From NCBI GenBank assembly GCA_937967685.1, contig CALBTX010000143.1, forward strand, positions 1 to 11,078: 11,078 nucleotides of DNA, given 5' to 3'. How positions within the stretch are numbered: position 1 is the first letter of the stretch; each line of letters begins with the position of its first letter. Shown here in pieces: positions 1-6,001 of this stretch. The position numbers were made by a program, and so were the translations under genes. This DNA is from an uncultured Bacillaceae bacterium (GTDB lineage: Bacteria > Bacillota > Bacilli > Caldalkalibacillales > Caldalkalibacillaceae). The notes beneath the pieces are model-generated. The model was given only the letters and a program-made list of their open reading frames with translations, did no database searches and had not been told where the DNA came from.

Positions 1-67
1 AAACCCCATGATCATTATCCCCATATGATTTCAAGTATGTTCATTCCCTCATTTGCTCTTTTTGGAC

Positions 68-73
68 TATAAT
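68..73 (+). promoter_or_regulatory. Candidate -10 box upstream of the DUF368 gene
   Basis: A perfect TATAAT lies about 150 bases before the DUF368 start. I see no convincing -35 hexamer at 16-18 bases spacing, so the promoter would need an activator or is not real. A second weaker box, TATACT, lies at 91-96. The stretch between these boxes and the gene is filled by the repeats listed next. Confidence 0.35.
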
Positions 74-104
74 GCTCGCATTGATAATGATATACTGACT
101 GAAG

Positions 105-205
105 ACATACTTTTTGTATAAAACATGCTTTCGATTTGAATAAAACATGTTTTTTAGTTTAACCAAACACACTTTCTAGTTGAATTAAAACATACTTTGC
201 GTTTT
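105..205 (+). repeat. Five degenerate ~22-bp direct repeats
   Basis: Units with a core close to ACATRCTTT followed by an AT-rich half ending GAATWAAA begin at 105, 123, 145, 167 and 190, so the spacings are 18, 22, 22 and 23 bases. Two helical turns between cores would put them on one face of the DNA. They fill the leader directly before the DUF368 ribosome binding site. This could be an array of binding sites for a DNA-binding regulator, or a decaying tandem repeat. The regularity is visible in the sequence. The function is inference. Confidence 0.5.
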
Positions 206-222
206 AGATGGGAGAGATCTTC

Positions 223-1059
223 GTGGAGTGGAAAAACGTTTACCGGGGACTGATCATGGGTATCAGTGATTTGATTCCAGGCGTAAGCGGGGGAACGATT
301 GCGGTCATACTTGGCATTTATAACCGATTGCTTGAAGCGATCAGCGGCTTTTTCAGTCGAAAATGGAAGCGACACATTGGTTTTCTATTCCCTCTGATTC
401 TCGGCATCAGCACTGCCCTTTTATTATTCAGCCGCCTGATTGAATTTCTGCTGAATGATCATTACGTTCCCACCCAGTTTTTCTTTATGGGACTGATTAT
501 CGGTGTACTCCCATATCTTGTCAAACAAGTCCAACCGAAACGACATTTTACATACATGCATTACATGATTCTCATTATTGCAGCGGTGCTTCTCGCTTCT
601 TTGAGCTTTATTCAACCCCTGGGGAGCGAACTGATCTCTCATTTGACGGTCTTGACAACCTTCGGGCTGTTTTTCTCCGGTTGGTTAGCCAGCATGGCCA
701 TGTTGCTGCCGGGAATCAGCGGATCATTCATCCTGCTCCTCCTTGGCGTCTATCCGACAGCGATCCATGCCTTATCAACCTTTAATCTTCCTTTTATCGC
801 CGTCATCGGAGCCGGAATCGTCATTGGTTTTGTGGTCAGCAGTAAAGCCATTCGCTATTTATTACATCATTTTCCGTATATGACTTACGCCATCATCATC
901 GGTTTAATTATCGGTTCCGTATTTGTCATATTCCCTGGTTTTGGCCGTGACCTGACGACGATGATCACCAGTATGATCACTTTTGCGATCGGCCTTTGTC
1001 TCACATTTTTTTTTAGCACAAAAGATACACGAGACCCCTCATCACCAATCAAGAATTAA
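223..1059 (+). CDS. DUF368 family undecaprenyl-phosphate translocase (PopT-like)
   Basis: A 278-residue polytopic membrane protein of the DUF368 family, members of which (PopT) recycle undecaprenyl phosphate across the cytoplasmic membrane for peptidoglycan and teichoic acid synthesis. The family signature is clear and occurs twice, as expected from the internal duplication: SDLIPGVSGGTIAVILGIY near residues 15-33, and LLPGISGSFILLLLGVY in the second half. About eight hydrophobic segments follow one another to the C-terminus. I chose the GTG at 223 because GGGAGAG (210-216) sits 6 bases upstream and the resulting N-terminus MEWKNVYRG is what the family usually shows. The in-frame ATG at 208 overlaps that Shine-Dalgarno and adds only five residues. 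The gene is convergent with the permease, 14 bases apart, with no clear terminator between them. Family assignment is strong. The exact substrate rests on characterised homologues. Confidence 0.93.
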   Translation: MEWKNVYRGLIMGISDLIPGVSGGTIAVILGIYNRLLEAISGFFSRKWKRHIGFLFPLILGISTALLLFSRLIEFLLNDHYVPTQFFFMGLIIGVLPYLVKQVQPKRHFTYMHYMILIIAAVLLASLSFIQPLGSELISHLTVLTTFGLFFSGWLASMAMLLPGISGSFILLLLGVYPTAIHALSTFNLPFIAVIGAGIVIGFVVSSKAIRYLLHHFPYMTYAIIIGLIIGSVFVIFPGFGRDLTTMITSMITFAIGLCLTFFFSTKDTRDPSSPIKN

Positions 1060-1073
1060 TCAAAACGATGGCT

Positions 1074-2366
1074 TCAAGATGGGTGAAGTTTCCGACTGAT
1101 GAGGCCCATGCCTTGTTCGAGAACTATACACGTCACCGTCCCCAGCACAAGACCATTGTTGACTACGGTTTGCAGAATAGCCGGTAAGGAGGCAATCGTT
1201 TCAGCGGGGACAAACAAACTGCCCAGGCCGACCATTAAGGAAATGCCAATGATAAACAACTGTTTTTCATTTAATGCCAACGATTGATATTCTTTCAGAC
1301 CAATACCGATCATGCCGGCAAAAGATACGAAAATGGTCGCATAGCCGACAGGCATCGGAATGGACGCCAAGACAGAAGTGACAACAGGGAAGAAACTGCT
1401 GGCCGTCATCAGTATGGCCGCAATGATAAACGGCAGGCGGGAGACGATTTTCGTTGTTAACATAAATCCAGCTGAAGCTGAAATCGGCACGCAGCCGATC
1501 GCCGAAAATAATCCCGCCAACGAAGTATTTACACCCATCACCAAACTGGTTCGGTTATAGTTCACCTTCTGGACATGCTCGTTCTGATCAAGCAAAACTT
1601 TCTCCACCACACTTGTACTGGCAATCATGTTCGCTAGAAGTAACAAGCCGATAAAAACAGAGGTGAGCATCATCCCGGAAGAAAATTGGGGGCTTCCCCA
1701 CGCCAGCAATTGAGGGATGGAAAAAAATTGAGCGGTGATGTTTGTCGGCTGATCAATTCCCAGCGCAATAAAAAGCAGCCAGCCGACGAACAAGCTGATT
1801 AAAACGGAATAGTTTCTTAATATCTTCAGCGAACTTCTGCTTAAAATTATCGCTAATACGAATATGCTTAATGCAGGAATGGCCACTTTCAGATCAACCC
1901 GATCGGCAAGATAGCCGACCCCGAGCATCCCTTGAATAAATGAACCGCTTAATTGAGCAACAAGCAACAACAAATAAGTACCGACCACCAGCGGCGTAAA
2001 TAACCTTTTCATTCGATCCATCCATCTCAATATTCCTAATATAACGAATAAAAGGCCGCTGATCATCATGCCCAATTGGAGTTGGGCTAATCCATCACTT
2101 ACAGATAAAACATTCGCTGAAACCAATCCCGCATAAACGATAAAAATCCCCCACCATAAACCAGCGGGGCCTTCAACGGCCGGAAGCTTATGCCCAAACA
2201 GAACTTGTAACAGACTCGCCAGTCCAACGATGAAAAACGTTCTCTGCATCAGACCGGCGATTTCTGCAGGAGCCAATTGGAACGCTGTGCCGATGGCCAA
2301 CGGGGCAACGATGCTTCCGGCAAGCATAAAAACCATCCATTGCAGCGAGGAAAATAATATTTTCAA
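1074..2366 (-). CDS. NCS2 family uracil/xanthine-type permease
   Basis: A 430-residue integral membrane protein with roughly twelve hydrophobic segments, typical of the nucleobase-cation symporter-2 (NAT/NCS2, UraA-like) family, which imports uracil or purine bases with protons. Recognisable segments are LQWMVFMLAGSIVAPLAIG at the start, the GHKLPAVEGPAGLWWG stretch at the end of the second helix, and CVPISASAGFMLTTKI in the second half. It most resembles the divergent B. subtilis YwdJ-type branch rather than PyrP, so the substrate is not fixed. The start is a TTG at 2366, because no ATG precedes the conserved first helix except internal ones (residues 11 and 14) that would cut into it. The Shine-Dalgarno is weak (GGATGA, about 7 bases away). 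It stands alone: the lipoprotein gene upstream is 131 bases away and looks unrelated in function. Confidence 0.85.
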   Translation of the reverse strand: MKILFSSLQWMVFMLAGSIVAPLAIGTAFQLAPAEIAGLMQRTFFIVGLASLLQVLFGHKLPAVEGPAGLWWGIFIVYAGLVSANVLSVSDGLAQLQLGMMISGLLFVILGILRWMDRMKRLFTPLVVGTYLLLLVAQLSGSFIQGMLGVGYLADRVDLKVAIPALSIFVLAIILSRSSLKILRNYSVLISLFVGWLLFIALGIDQPTNITAQFFSIPQLLAWGSPQFSSGMMLTSVFIGLLLLANMIASTSVVEKVLLDQNEHVQKVNYNRTSLVMGVNTSLAGLFSAIGCVPISASAGFMLTTKIVSRLPFIIAAILMTASSFFPVVTSVLASIPMPVGYATIFVSFAGMIGIGLKEYQSLALNEKQLFIIGISLMVGLGSLFVPAETIASLPAILQTVVNNGLVLGTVTCIVLEQGMGLISRKLHPS

Positions 2367-2380
2367 CGTTCAATCATCCA

Positions 2381-2430
2381 TTCTTCTTTCGCCTCTTCTT
2401 TCGCCGATTGACTTCTTGTCGTCTTTCGCC
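2381..2430. repeat. Short TCTTTCGCC repeats
   Basis: The 9-mer TCTTTCGCC occurs three times between 2381 and 2430, two copies close together and one about 20 bases on. They lie in the leader of the permease, just upstream of its TTG start. This may be simple-sequence drift. No known site is recognised. Confidence 0.3.
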
Positions 2431-2497
2431 CATTTCATCATTTTGTCCCGAGCCGCGCTTCTCAATTTTGTCCTGCAAAACGCTATCACGCGCAGCT

Positions 2498-3214
2498 TTA
2501 CTCAGTAGAAATAATCTCCTCGTTAACATCTAAAGGCTGATCAATACTGACGTGTCCTGCAAGCGTTTCTTGCACTTGTCCATCGATGAGAAGTTGGATC
2601 GACTGCACGTCATCAATTTGTTTGTACGTCTGAAGCAACGTTTGAATCGCAATTCCCTCCGAAGCCGAGCCGAACTGCAAATGCTCAGGGATGGTCACAT
2701 CGATCGTTAATTGAGCATCTTGCAGCTCCATGTTATTTAATTCGACATCTGCCCATAAAGAGATGTTCTGTTCATTTTCAGGATTTTGCAACGCTTGCCA
2801 CATCTGGGTCATTAAATCTGAGCTTTCTTTAAATTCAATGTCCCGTTCCTCTTCCACGATTTCGATTAAGTTCTCGTCTGAATAATATAAGATTACGGTT
2901 TTAGATGGCTCATCATTTGTTGCCGCTTCGCCATCTTCATCTGCTTCAGCATCACCCTCTTCATGGCCGTTTTCGGCAGATTCACGCTTATCAGCATTTA
3001 ACTCCTCAGAAGATTCTCTGCTGGTTTCATCGCTTTCATCGGTTTCATTTGTTTCAGGTTCCGTCGCTGTTTCTTCATTACTCTTCTCTTCTCCTGTTTG
3101 AACACCCTCGCTTGCTTCGCCGGATGTGACCGATCCTTCACCACAAGCTGTCAAACCGAGTAACAGAACAACGATTGCGCAAAGAAGTGCCATTCTCCTA
3201 CCCATTTTCATCAT
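2498..3214 (-). CDS. GerMN domain lipoprotein
   Basis: A 238-residue predicted lipoprotein. The N-terminus has positive charges (K3, R6, R7), a hydrophobic core and the lipobox LTAC with Cys24 as the lipidated residue, so the mature protein should be anchored on the outer face of the membrane. Residues 25-104 form a long Glu/Asp/Ser/Thr-rich, presumably disordered linker. Residues about 105-226 match the GerMN domain (KTVILYYSDENL near its start, then the typical AIQTLLQTY helix and SIQLLIDGQ strand). GerMN domains occur in GerM, needed for sporulation and germination, and in various single-domain envelope lipoproteins like this one. The specific role here is unknown. Of several in-frame ATGs I chose the one at 3214, because AAAGGGG lies 5 bases upstream and the signal peptide then begins properly. 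The longer form from 3274 adds a non-signal extension. Confidence 0.82.
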   Translation of the reverse strand: MMKMGRRMALLCAIVVLLLGLTACGEGSVTSGEASEGVQTGEEKSNEETATEPETNETDESDETSRESSEELNADKRESAENGHEEGDAEADEDGEAATNDEPSKTVILYYSDENLIEIVEEERDIEFKESSDLMTQMWQALQNPENEQNISLWADVELNNMELQDAQLTIDVTIPEHLQFGSASEGIAIQTLLQTYKQIDDVQSIQLLIDGQVQETLAGHVSIDQPLDVNEEIISTE

Positions 3215-3273
3215 TAAAACCCCTTTCCCTGTCAATCCATTGAACGATTCCACTTCCATATCAAACAACGCCA

Positions 3274-3302
3274 TTTTAAAACGAGAGTTTTAAAAACGAG
3301 AG
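3274..3302. repeat. Tandem 14/15-bp repeat TTTTAAAACGAGAG
   Basis: Two adjacent near-identical copies (3274-3287 and 3288-3302, the second with one extra A) lie in the gap between ynzC and the lipoprotein gene. In the minus direction the first copy contains a TAAAAT that could serve as a -10 for the lipoprotein, but no good -35 was found. Confidence 0.45.
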
Positions 3303-3335
3303 ATATTTAATACAAAGCAGCTTTATCGACTTTTT

Positions 3336-3569
3336 TTAATGCATTTTTCTTTTCCTTTGCGCCTGTTTTAATTTTGATGGCGTCACATCTTTTCCTTTTT
3401 TATCCACAATTTTTAGATTCAATAAATTGGCCTTGAGTGATTGGCGGACAGATTGAATATACTCTTGCCTCAAGGATTGCTGCTCTGCTTTCTCTGCTTC
3501 AGTCAGACCGACCGATTTGGACTTTCTGGCCAGCGTATTAATGCGTTCAATTTTCGCTTTGGATAACAT
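3336..3569 (-). CDS. ynzC: DUF896 family protein YnzC
   Basis: A 77-residue basic cytoplasmic protein of the DUF896/YnzC family. The family pattern is evident from end to end: MLSKAKIERINTLARKSK, then EAEKAEQQSLRQEYI, then DVTPSKLKQAQRKRKMH at the C-terminus. B. subtilis YnzC is the same size and is encoded near lexA-yneA-yneB, where it is damage-associated by context; the biochemical function is unknown. I chose the ATG at 3569 because AAGGAG lies 6 bases before it. The ATG at 3575 directly abuts that Shine-Dalgarno and would add only Met-Gly. Between this gene and lexA, where B. subtilis has yneA and yneB, this genome carries type VII secretion remnants instead. Confidence 0.92.
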   Translation of the reverse strand: MLSKAKIERINTLARKSKSVGLTEAEKAEQQSLRQEYIQSVRQSLKANLLNLKIVDKKGKDVTPSKLKQAQRKRKMH

Positions 3570-3599
3570 GCCCATCTCCTTCTCTACTCGTTTCTGCTC

Positions 3600-3873
3600 C
3601 CCTTAGTCTACGGGAACTTTAAAAAATTGTAAACCAAATGTTGCACATCTTTGGTCACTGCGTCAAGGTCGTCCGTCGTTGCGCCCAGCGGAGGCAACCC
3701 CATGGTCGCGGCAAAGGTTCTGTTGTACTCTGCCATAACAATGAAGGTGACCGATCACTGCCTCGAGTTCGGCGGGGATTTTCTCCACCTTCTTCTTTTG
3801 ATTCAAACCGCTCAAGTCAGAAATAGGCTGTCAATCTGTCCCATCACTGGCATTTTGGACTTTCAGAACCAAT
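3600..3873 (-). pseudogene. Frameshifted fragment, probably EsaA/YueB ectodomain
   Basis: No intact gene, but the minus strand reads as decayed coding sequence. From about 3889 one frame gives SKFKLVLKVQNASDGTD, a TGA stop, then NQKKKVEKIPAELEAVIGH. Near 3745 the sense jumps to another frame, giving AEYNRTFAATMGLPPLG and then DVQHLVYNFLKF before a stop just upstream of ynzC. One stop and one frameshift thus interrupt about 90 residues of protein-like sequence. The adjacent upstream ORF is an EsaA/YueB membrane domain lacking its ectodomain, and this text has the look of an extracellular beta plus helical region, so I infer displaced ectodomain sequence. The assignment to EsaA rests on context and style, not on a motif I can prove. 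Its position after the C-terminal membrane domain is abnormal for the family. Confidence 0.5.
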
Positions 3874-4674
3874 TTAAACTTGGAGTCGGTCCTCGTCTTT
3901 TTCTTTGGAGCGAAAGACGAATAGATTGGCCACGAGACTGACAAGCACCATCGACAGGAGGATCAGAAACGGTTTCAAATCAGTGTTTCCGTGCATAAAA
4001 CCGGAAAGCATCGCTTCCGTATATTGCAATGGCGAAAAGGCTCGTAATTTTGCCGCGTAAGAGACGCTGTCAAAATCAAACCCCGGCGCATTTGTCAGGA
4101 ACAAAAACATACTGAAAACAACCAAAAGGACTAGCATGCCCACCATCTTCAATTGCCTAAGTAAATAAGTGGCCAATAGCAGGAAGGCCAGTATGATTAA
4201 AACAATCAGGCAGATCCATACCAGGAGTTTCTCCCGGGCGATACGTAACAAATAACCGGACAAAATACCGATCAAAAGCCCTTCGATCACCCCAAAACCA
4301 ATGGTGATTGCCGTAATCAACGTGTTTTTTCTCATCCATGATCTCTTTTCTTCATCTAACCGTTGATGTGTCAGACGGCTTTGATCGTAAGTGGCAATGA
4401 CGTAAGCCGTGAACAAAGCGGCAATAAAGGTGGTTAAGATCAGGAAATACGAAGCCAGTGTGTTCCTGCCAGAGATGACCCCGTCACTTTTGACCTGCAC
4501 AGGATTGTAAAGTGTGGCCCCCTCGTCCTCATTAACCAAGGCAACCGTCATTTTTTGCTCTTCTGCATCTCCATTAGCTTGAGACACATGATTCAAAGCG
4601 AGGTAAGAAACAATGGCCGACAAGGCCAACATCAAAACAATGAAAAAAATGATGCCCCTTCCCCTGATTTTCAT
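3874..4674 (-). CDS. EsaA/YueB-like type VII secretion membrane protein lacking the ectodomain
   Basis: A 266-residue protein built from the two ends of EsaA/YueB, the type VIIb (Ess/Yuk) secretion component that is also the phage SPP1 receptor in B. subtilis. Residues 8-28 form the first membrane helix, followed by VALVNEDEGATLYN (44-57), the conserved start of the extracellular part. After only about 15 more residues the C-terminal membrane domain begins: helices near 73-95, 118-140, 150-172, 175-193 and 234-254, with family features TAYVIATYDQSRL, GFGVIEGLLIGI, ATYLLRQLKMVGM and FSPLQYTEAML. Normal members are about 900-1100 residues, so some 650-800 residues of ectodomain are missing in frame. 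The ATG at 4674 follows GGGAG by 10 bases. A TTG at 4680 is an alternative start. The upstream reading frame ends at 4681, so the gene was probably translationally coupled. Without its ectodomain it may be non-functional, or a membrane-only variant. The family call is firm. The activity is unknown. Confidence 0.75.
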   Translation of the reverse strand: MKIRGRGIIFFIVLMLALSAIVSYLALNHVSQANGDAEEQKMTVALVNEDEGATLYNPVQVKSDGVISGRNTLASYFLILTTFIAALFTAYVIATYDQSRLTHQRLDEEKRSWMRKNTLITAITIGFGVIEGLLIGILSGYLLRIAREKLLVWICLIVLIILAFLLLATYLLRQLKMVGMLVLLVVFSMFLFLTNAPGFDFDSVSYAAKLRAFSPLQYTEAMLSGFMHGNTDLKPFLILLSMVLVSLVANLFVFRSKEKDEDRLQV

Positions 4675-4680
4675 GCCCAA

Positions 4681-4764
4681 TCAACTCCCGCCCATGCCAT
4701 CAACAATAATCGGTTCATTTATGGCTGCCTGCATTTTTTCATTAATGTCATTCCAAAATAAATA
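4681..4764 (-). pseudogene. 3' tail of a deleted upstream gene in the secretion operon
   Basis: An open minus-strand frame with no plausible start runs from an in-frame stop at 4765-4767 into a coding-like tail, reading FWNDINEKMQAAINEP then IIVDGMGGS, and stops at 4681-4683, immediately before the EsaA-like start. The EsaA-like gene's Shine-Dalgarno (GGGAG) lies inside it. This arrangement suggests an operon whose upstream gene survives only as its last 25 or so codons. In known loci the gene before esaA/yueB is esxA (S. aureus) or the EssC ATPase yukBA (B. subtilis). I cannot assign this tail to either. Confidence 0.4.
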
Positions 4765-4797
4765 TCATTCCAAAATAAATATCATTCCAAAATAAAA
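4747..4797. repeat. Three tandem 17-bp repeats
   Basis: The unit ATCATTCCAAAATAAAT is repeated at 4747-4763, 4764-4780 and 4781-4797, with only the first and last bases of the array differing. A 17-base period breaks any reading frame, so the array is not protein repeat sequence. It lies exactly where the coding-like tail above loses its frame, which fits a deletion or slippage junction. It could also be a recent replication-slippage product in AT-rich non-coding DNA. Confidence 0.85.
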
Positions 4798-4858
4798 GCC
4801 ACACAACAATTTGTCGCGTAGCCAAGAATAGCCTAGACCCGTTCATTGGTCTAAAAAA

Positions 4859-5245
4859 TTACGGGATATAGGATATTGCTTCATCATGTTGTGTAACAGC
4901 ATCAGCTGTTTTGTTTAATTGCGTGTTGATATCGTATTTCAGTTGAGCAGGCAACATAAAGTGGTTCAAGCATGTCAGATCAGAAGATCCAACATATTCC
5001 AACATTAATCTACGGTCATCATGGTGCCATGTCAACCGGTATTTGATGCATGATTGAAAAACAGTAGCATGGACACATGCACCAAATCCTAAACGGCAAA
5101 CATATCTGTGGTTCCTTGTTCATGAGCTCCATGATTTTATTCCTGAAACAATTCAAGCATCTATAGCGCTTTCAGACCAAATATCCACAAAATTTTTATA
5201 TGAACTAACATGACCATGTTCAAATATAAAAACGCCATCAACGAA
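4859..5245 (-). pseudogene. Decayed coding-like stretch of unknown origin
   Basis: No intact gene lies between the 17-bp repeats and lexA. On the minus strand a frame from about 5245 reads QFVDGVFIFEHGHVSSYK and onward protein-like, meets TGA stops at 5153-5155 and 5120-5122, then stays open for 86 codons (GACVHATVFQSCIKYRLTW, HHDDRRLMLEYVGSSDL) to the stop at 4859-4861. The codon use is more AT-rich than in the flanking genes and no start or ribosome site is present. I do not recognise a family. It does not look like YneA or YneB, the genes expected here in B. subtilis. The plus strand also has short open stretches, so a coincidental open frame is possible. Confidence 0.3.
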
Positions 5246-5255
5246 CTGATGTTTG
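5242..5255 (+). promoter_or_regulatory. LexA operator (SOS box) of lexA
   Basis: CGAACTGATGTTTG fits the Bacillus SOS box pattern CGAAC-N4-GTTYG: both half sites are present, with one substitution from perfect symmetry. It overlaps the first bases of the -35 hexamer at 5253-5258, so bound LexA would block RNA polymerase, as expected for autoregulation. Confidence 0.85.
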
Positions 5256-5281
5256 CTTTTGGAAGCCCGATTTGCTATAAT
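5253..5281 (+). promoter_or_regulatory. lexA promoter, sigma-A type
   Basis: TTGCTT (5253-5258) is followed after 17 bases by a perfect TATAAT (5276-5281), itself preceded by the extended -10 dinucleotide TG. The transcript would start near 5288, leaving a leader of about 35 bases before the lexA ATG. The overlap with the SOS box supports this assignment. Confidence 0.85.
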
Positions 5282-5323
5282 GCAGGTAATCAATGCCAAC
5301 GAATAGCGCTTGGGGTGTCACGC

Positions 5324-5959
5324 ATGAGTAAATTATCAAAAAGACAACAGGAAATTCTTGAATTTATTAAAAAGGAAGTGAAGCAGAAAGGTTATCCGCC
5401 TTCGGTTCGAGAAATTGGAGAAGCTGTCGGATTAGCCTCAAGCTCGACCGTGCACGGACATTTAGCCAGGTTGGAAAAAAAAGGATTTATTCGGCGAAAC
5501 CCAACAAAACCGAGAGCGATTGAACTGTTGGAAGAGGCATTTTCCGGAGAAAATCAAGCGCACGGAGCGAAAGGACGCACTCATCACTTCATTCCCATTG
5601 TCGGGAAAGTCACAGCGGGGCAGCCGATCACGGCGATTGAAAACATTGAAGAATATTTTCCACTGCCCGAAAAATACATAGCCAACGATGAAGAAGTGTT
5701 CATGCTGGTCGTCCAAGGAGACAGCATGATCGATGCGGGAATTTATGATCGAGATTATGTGATCGTTCGCAAACAAAACACAGCCGACAACGGTGATATC
5801 GTTGTGGCCATGACCTCCGATGAGGAAGCGACCGTCAAACGCTTTTACAAAGAAAAGGGTCACATCCGGCTGCAGCCCGAAAATGAATCTCTTGAGCCCA
5901 TCATTCTCAAGGACGTGACCATTTTGGGCAAAGTGATCGGTGTCTTCCGCATCTATTGA
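5324..5959 (+). CDS. lexA: LexA SOS repressor
   Basis: A 211-residue SOS repressor and self-cleaving serine peptidase that binds operators upstream of DNA damage genes and cleaves itself when RecA filaments form. Residues 1-65 are the winged-helix DNA-binding domain, with the recognition region PPSVREIGEAVGLASSSTVH. The C-terminal S24 peptidase-like domain holds the scissile Ala98-Gly99 bond (VTAG), catalytic Ser134 (QGDSMIDAG) and Lys172 (ATVKRFYK). Length and sequence match B. subtilis LexA throughout. An in-frame upstream ATG at 5210 would add 38 residues, but they run through the promoter and operator. The ATG at 5324 has GGGGTG about 6 bases upstream and gives the standard N-terminus MSKLSKRQ. 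Autoregulation is indicated by the SOS box. The divergent partner genes yneA and yneB of B. subtilis are not present. Confidence 0.98.
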   Translation: MSKLSKRQQEILEFIKKEVKQKGYPPSVREIGEAVGLASSSTVHGHLARLEKKGFIRRNPTKPRAIELLEEAFSGENQAHGAKGRTHHFIPIVGKVTAGQPITAIENIEEYFPLPEKYIANDEEVFMLVVQGDSMIDAGIYDRDYVIVRKQNTADNGDIVVAMTSDEEATVKRFYKEKGHIRLQPENESLEPIILKDVTILGKVIGVFRIY

Positions 5960-6001
5960 TCCGTCCAATTCACGCAGCTATTCGCGGTGTATGGCTGAGG
6001 C

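Noticed and set aside
1037..1104. CCTCATCA and TGATGAGG flanking the convergent stops of the DUF368 and permease genes
   Set aside because: The arms are 52 bases apart, lie largely inside coding sequence and have no T-run, so I do not call a terminator.
3638..3941. Plus-strand ORFs over the remnant region
   Set aside because: They are shadows of the decayed minus-strand coding sequence, with no ribosome sites and no protein-family features.
4834..4853. Inverted repeat TAGACC/GGTCTA
   Set aside because: Only a 6-bp stem with no T-run or partner copy, so it is not a terminator or an element end I can support.
5300..5313. Second possible SOS box CGAATAGCGCTTGG
   Set aside because: The half sites match the consensus poorly and it lies downstream of the promoter, unlike the clear box at 5242.
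5210..5323. 38-residue N-terminal extension of LexA
   Set aside because: It spans the SOS box, -35 and -10, has no ribosome site at its ATG, and is absent from LexA homologues.
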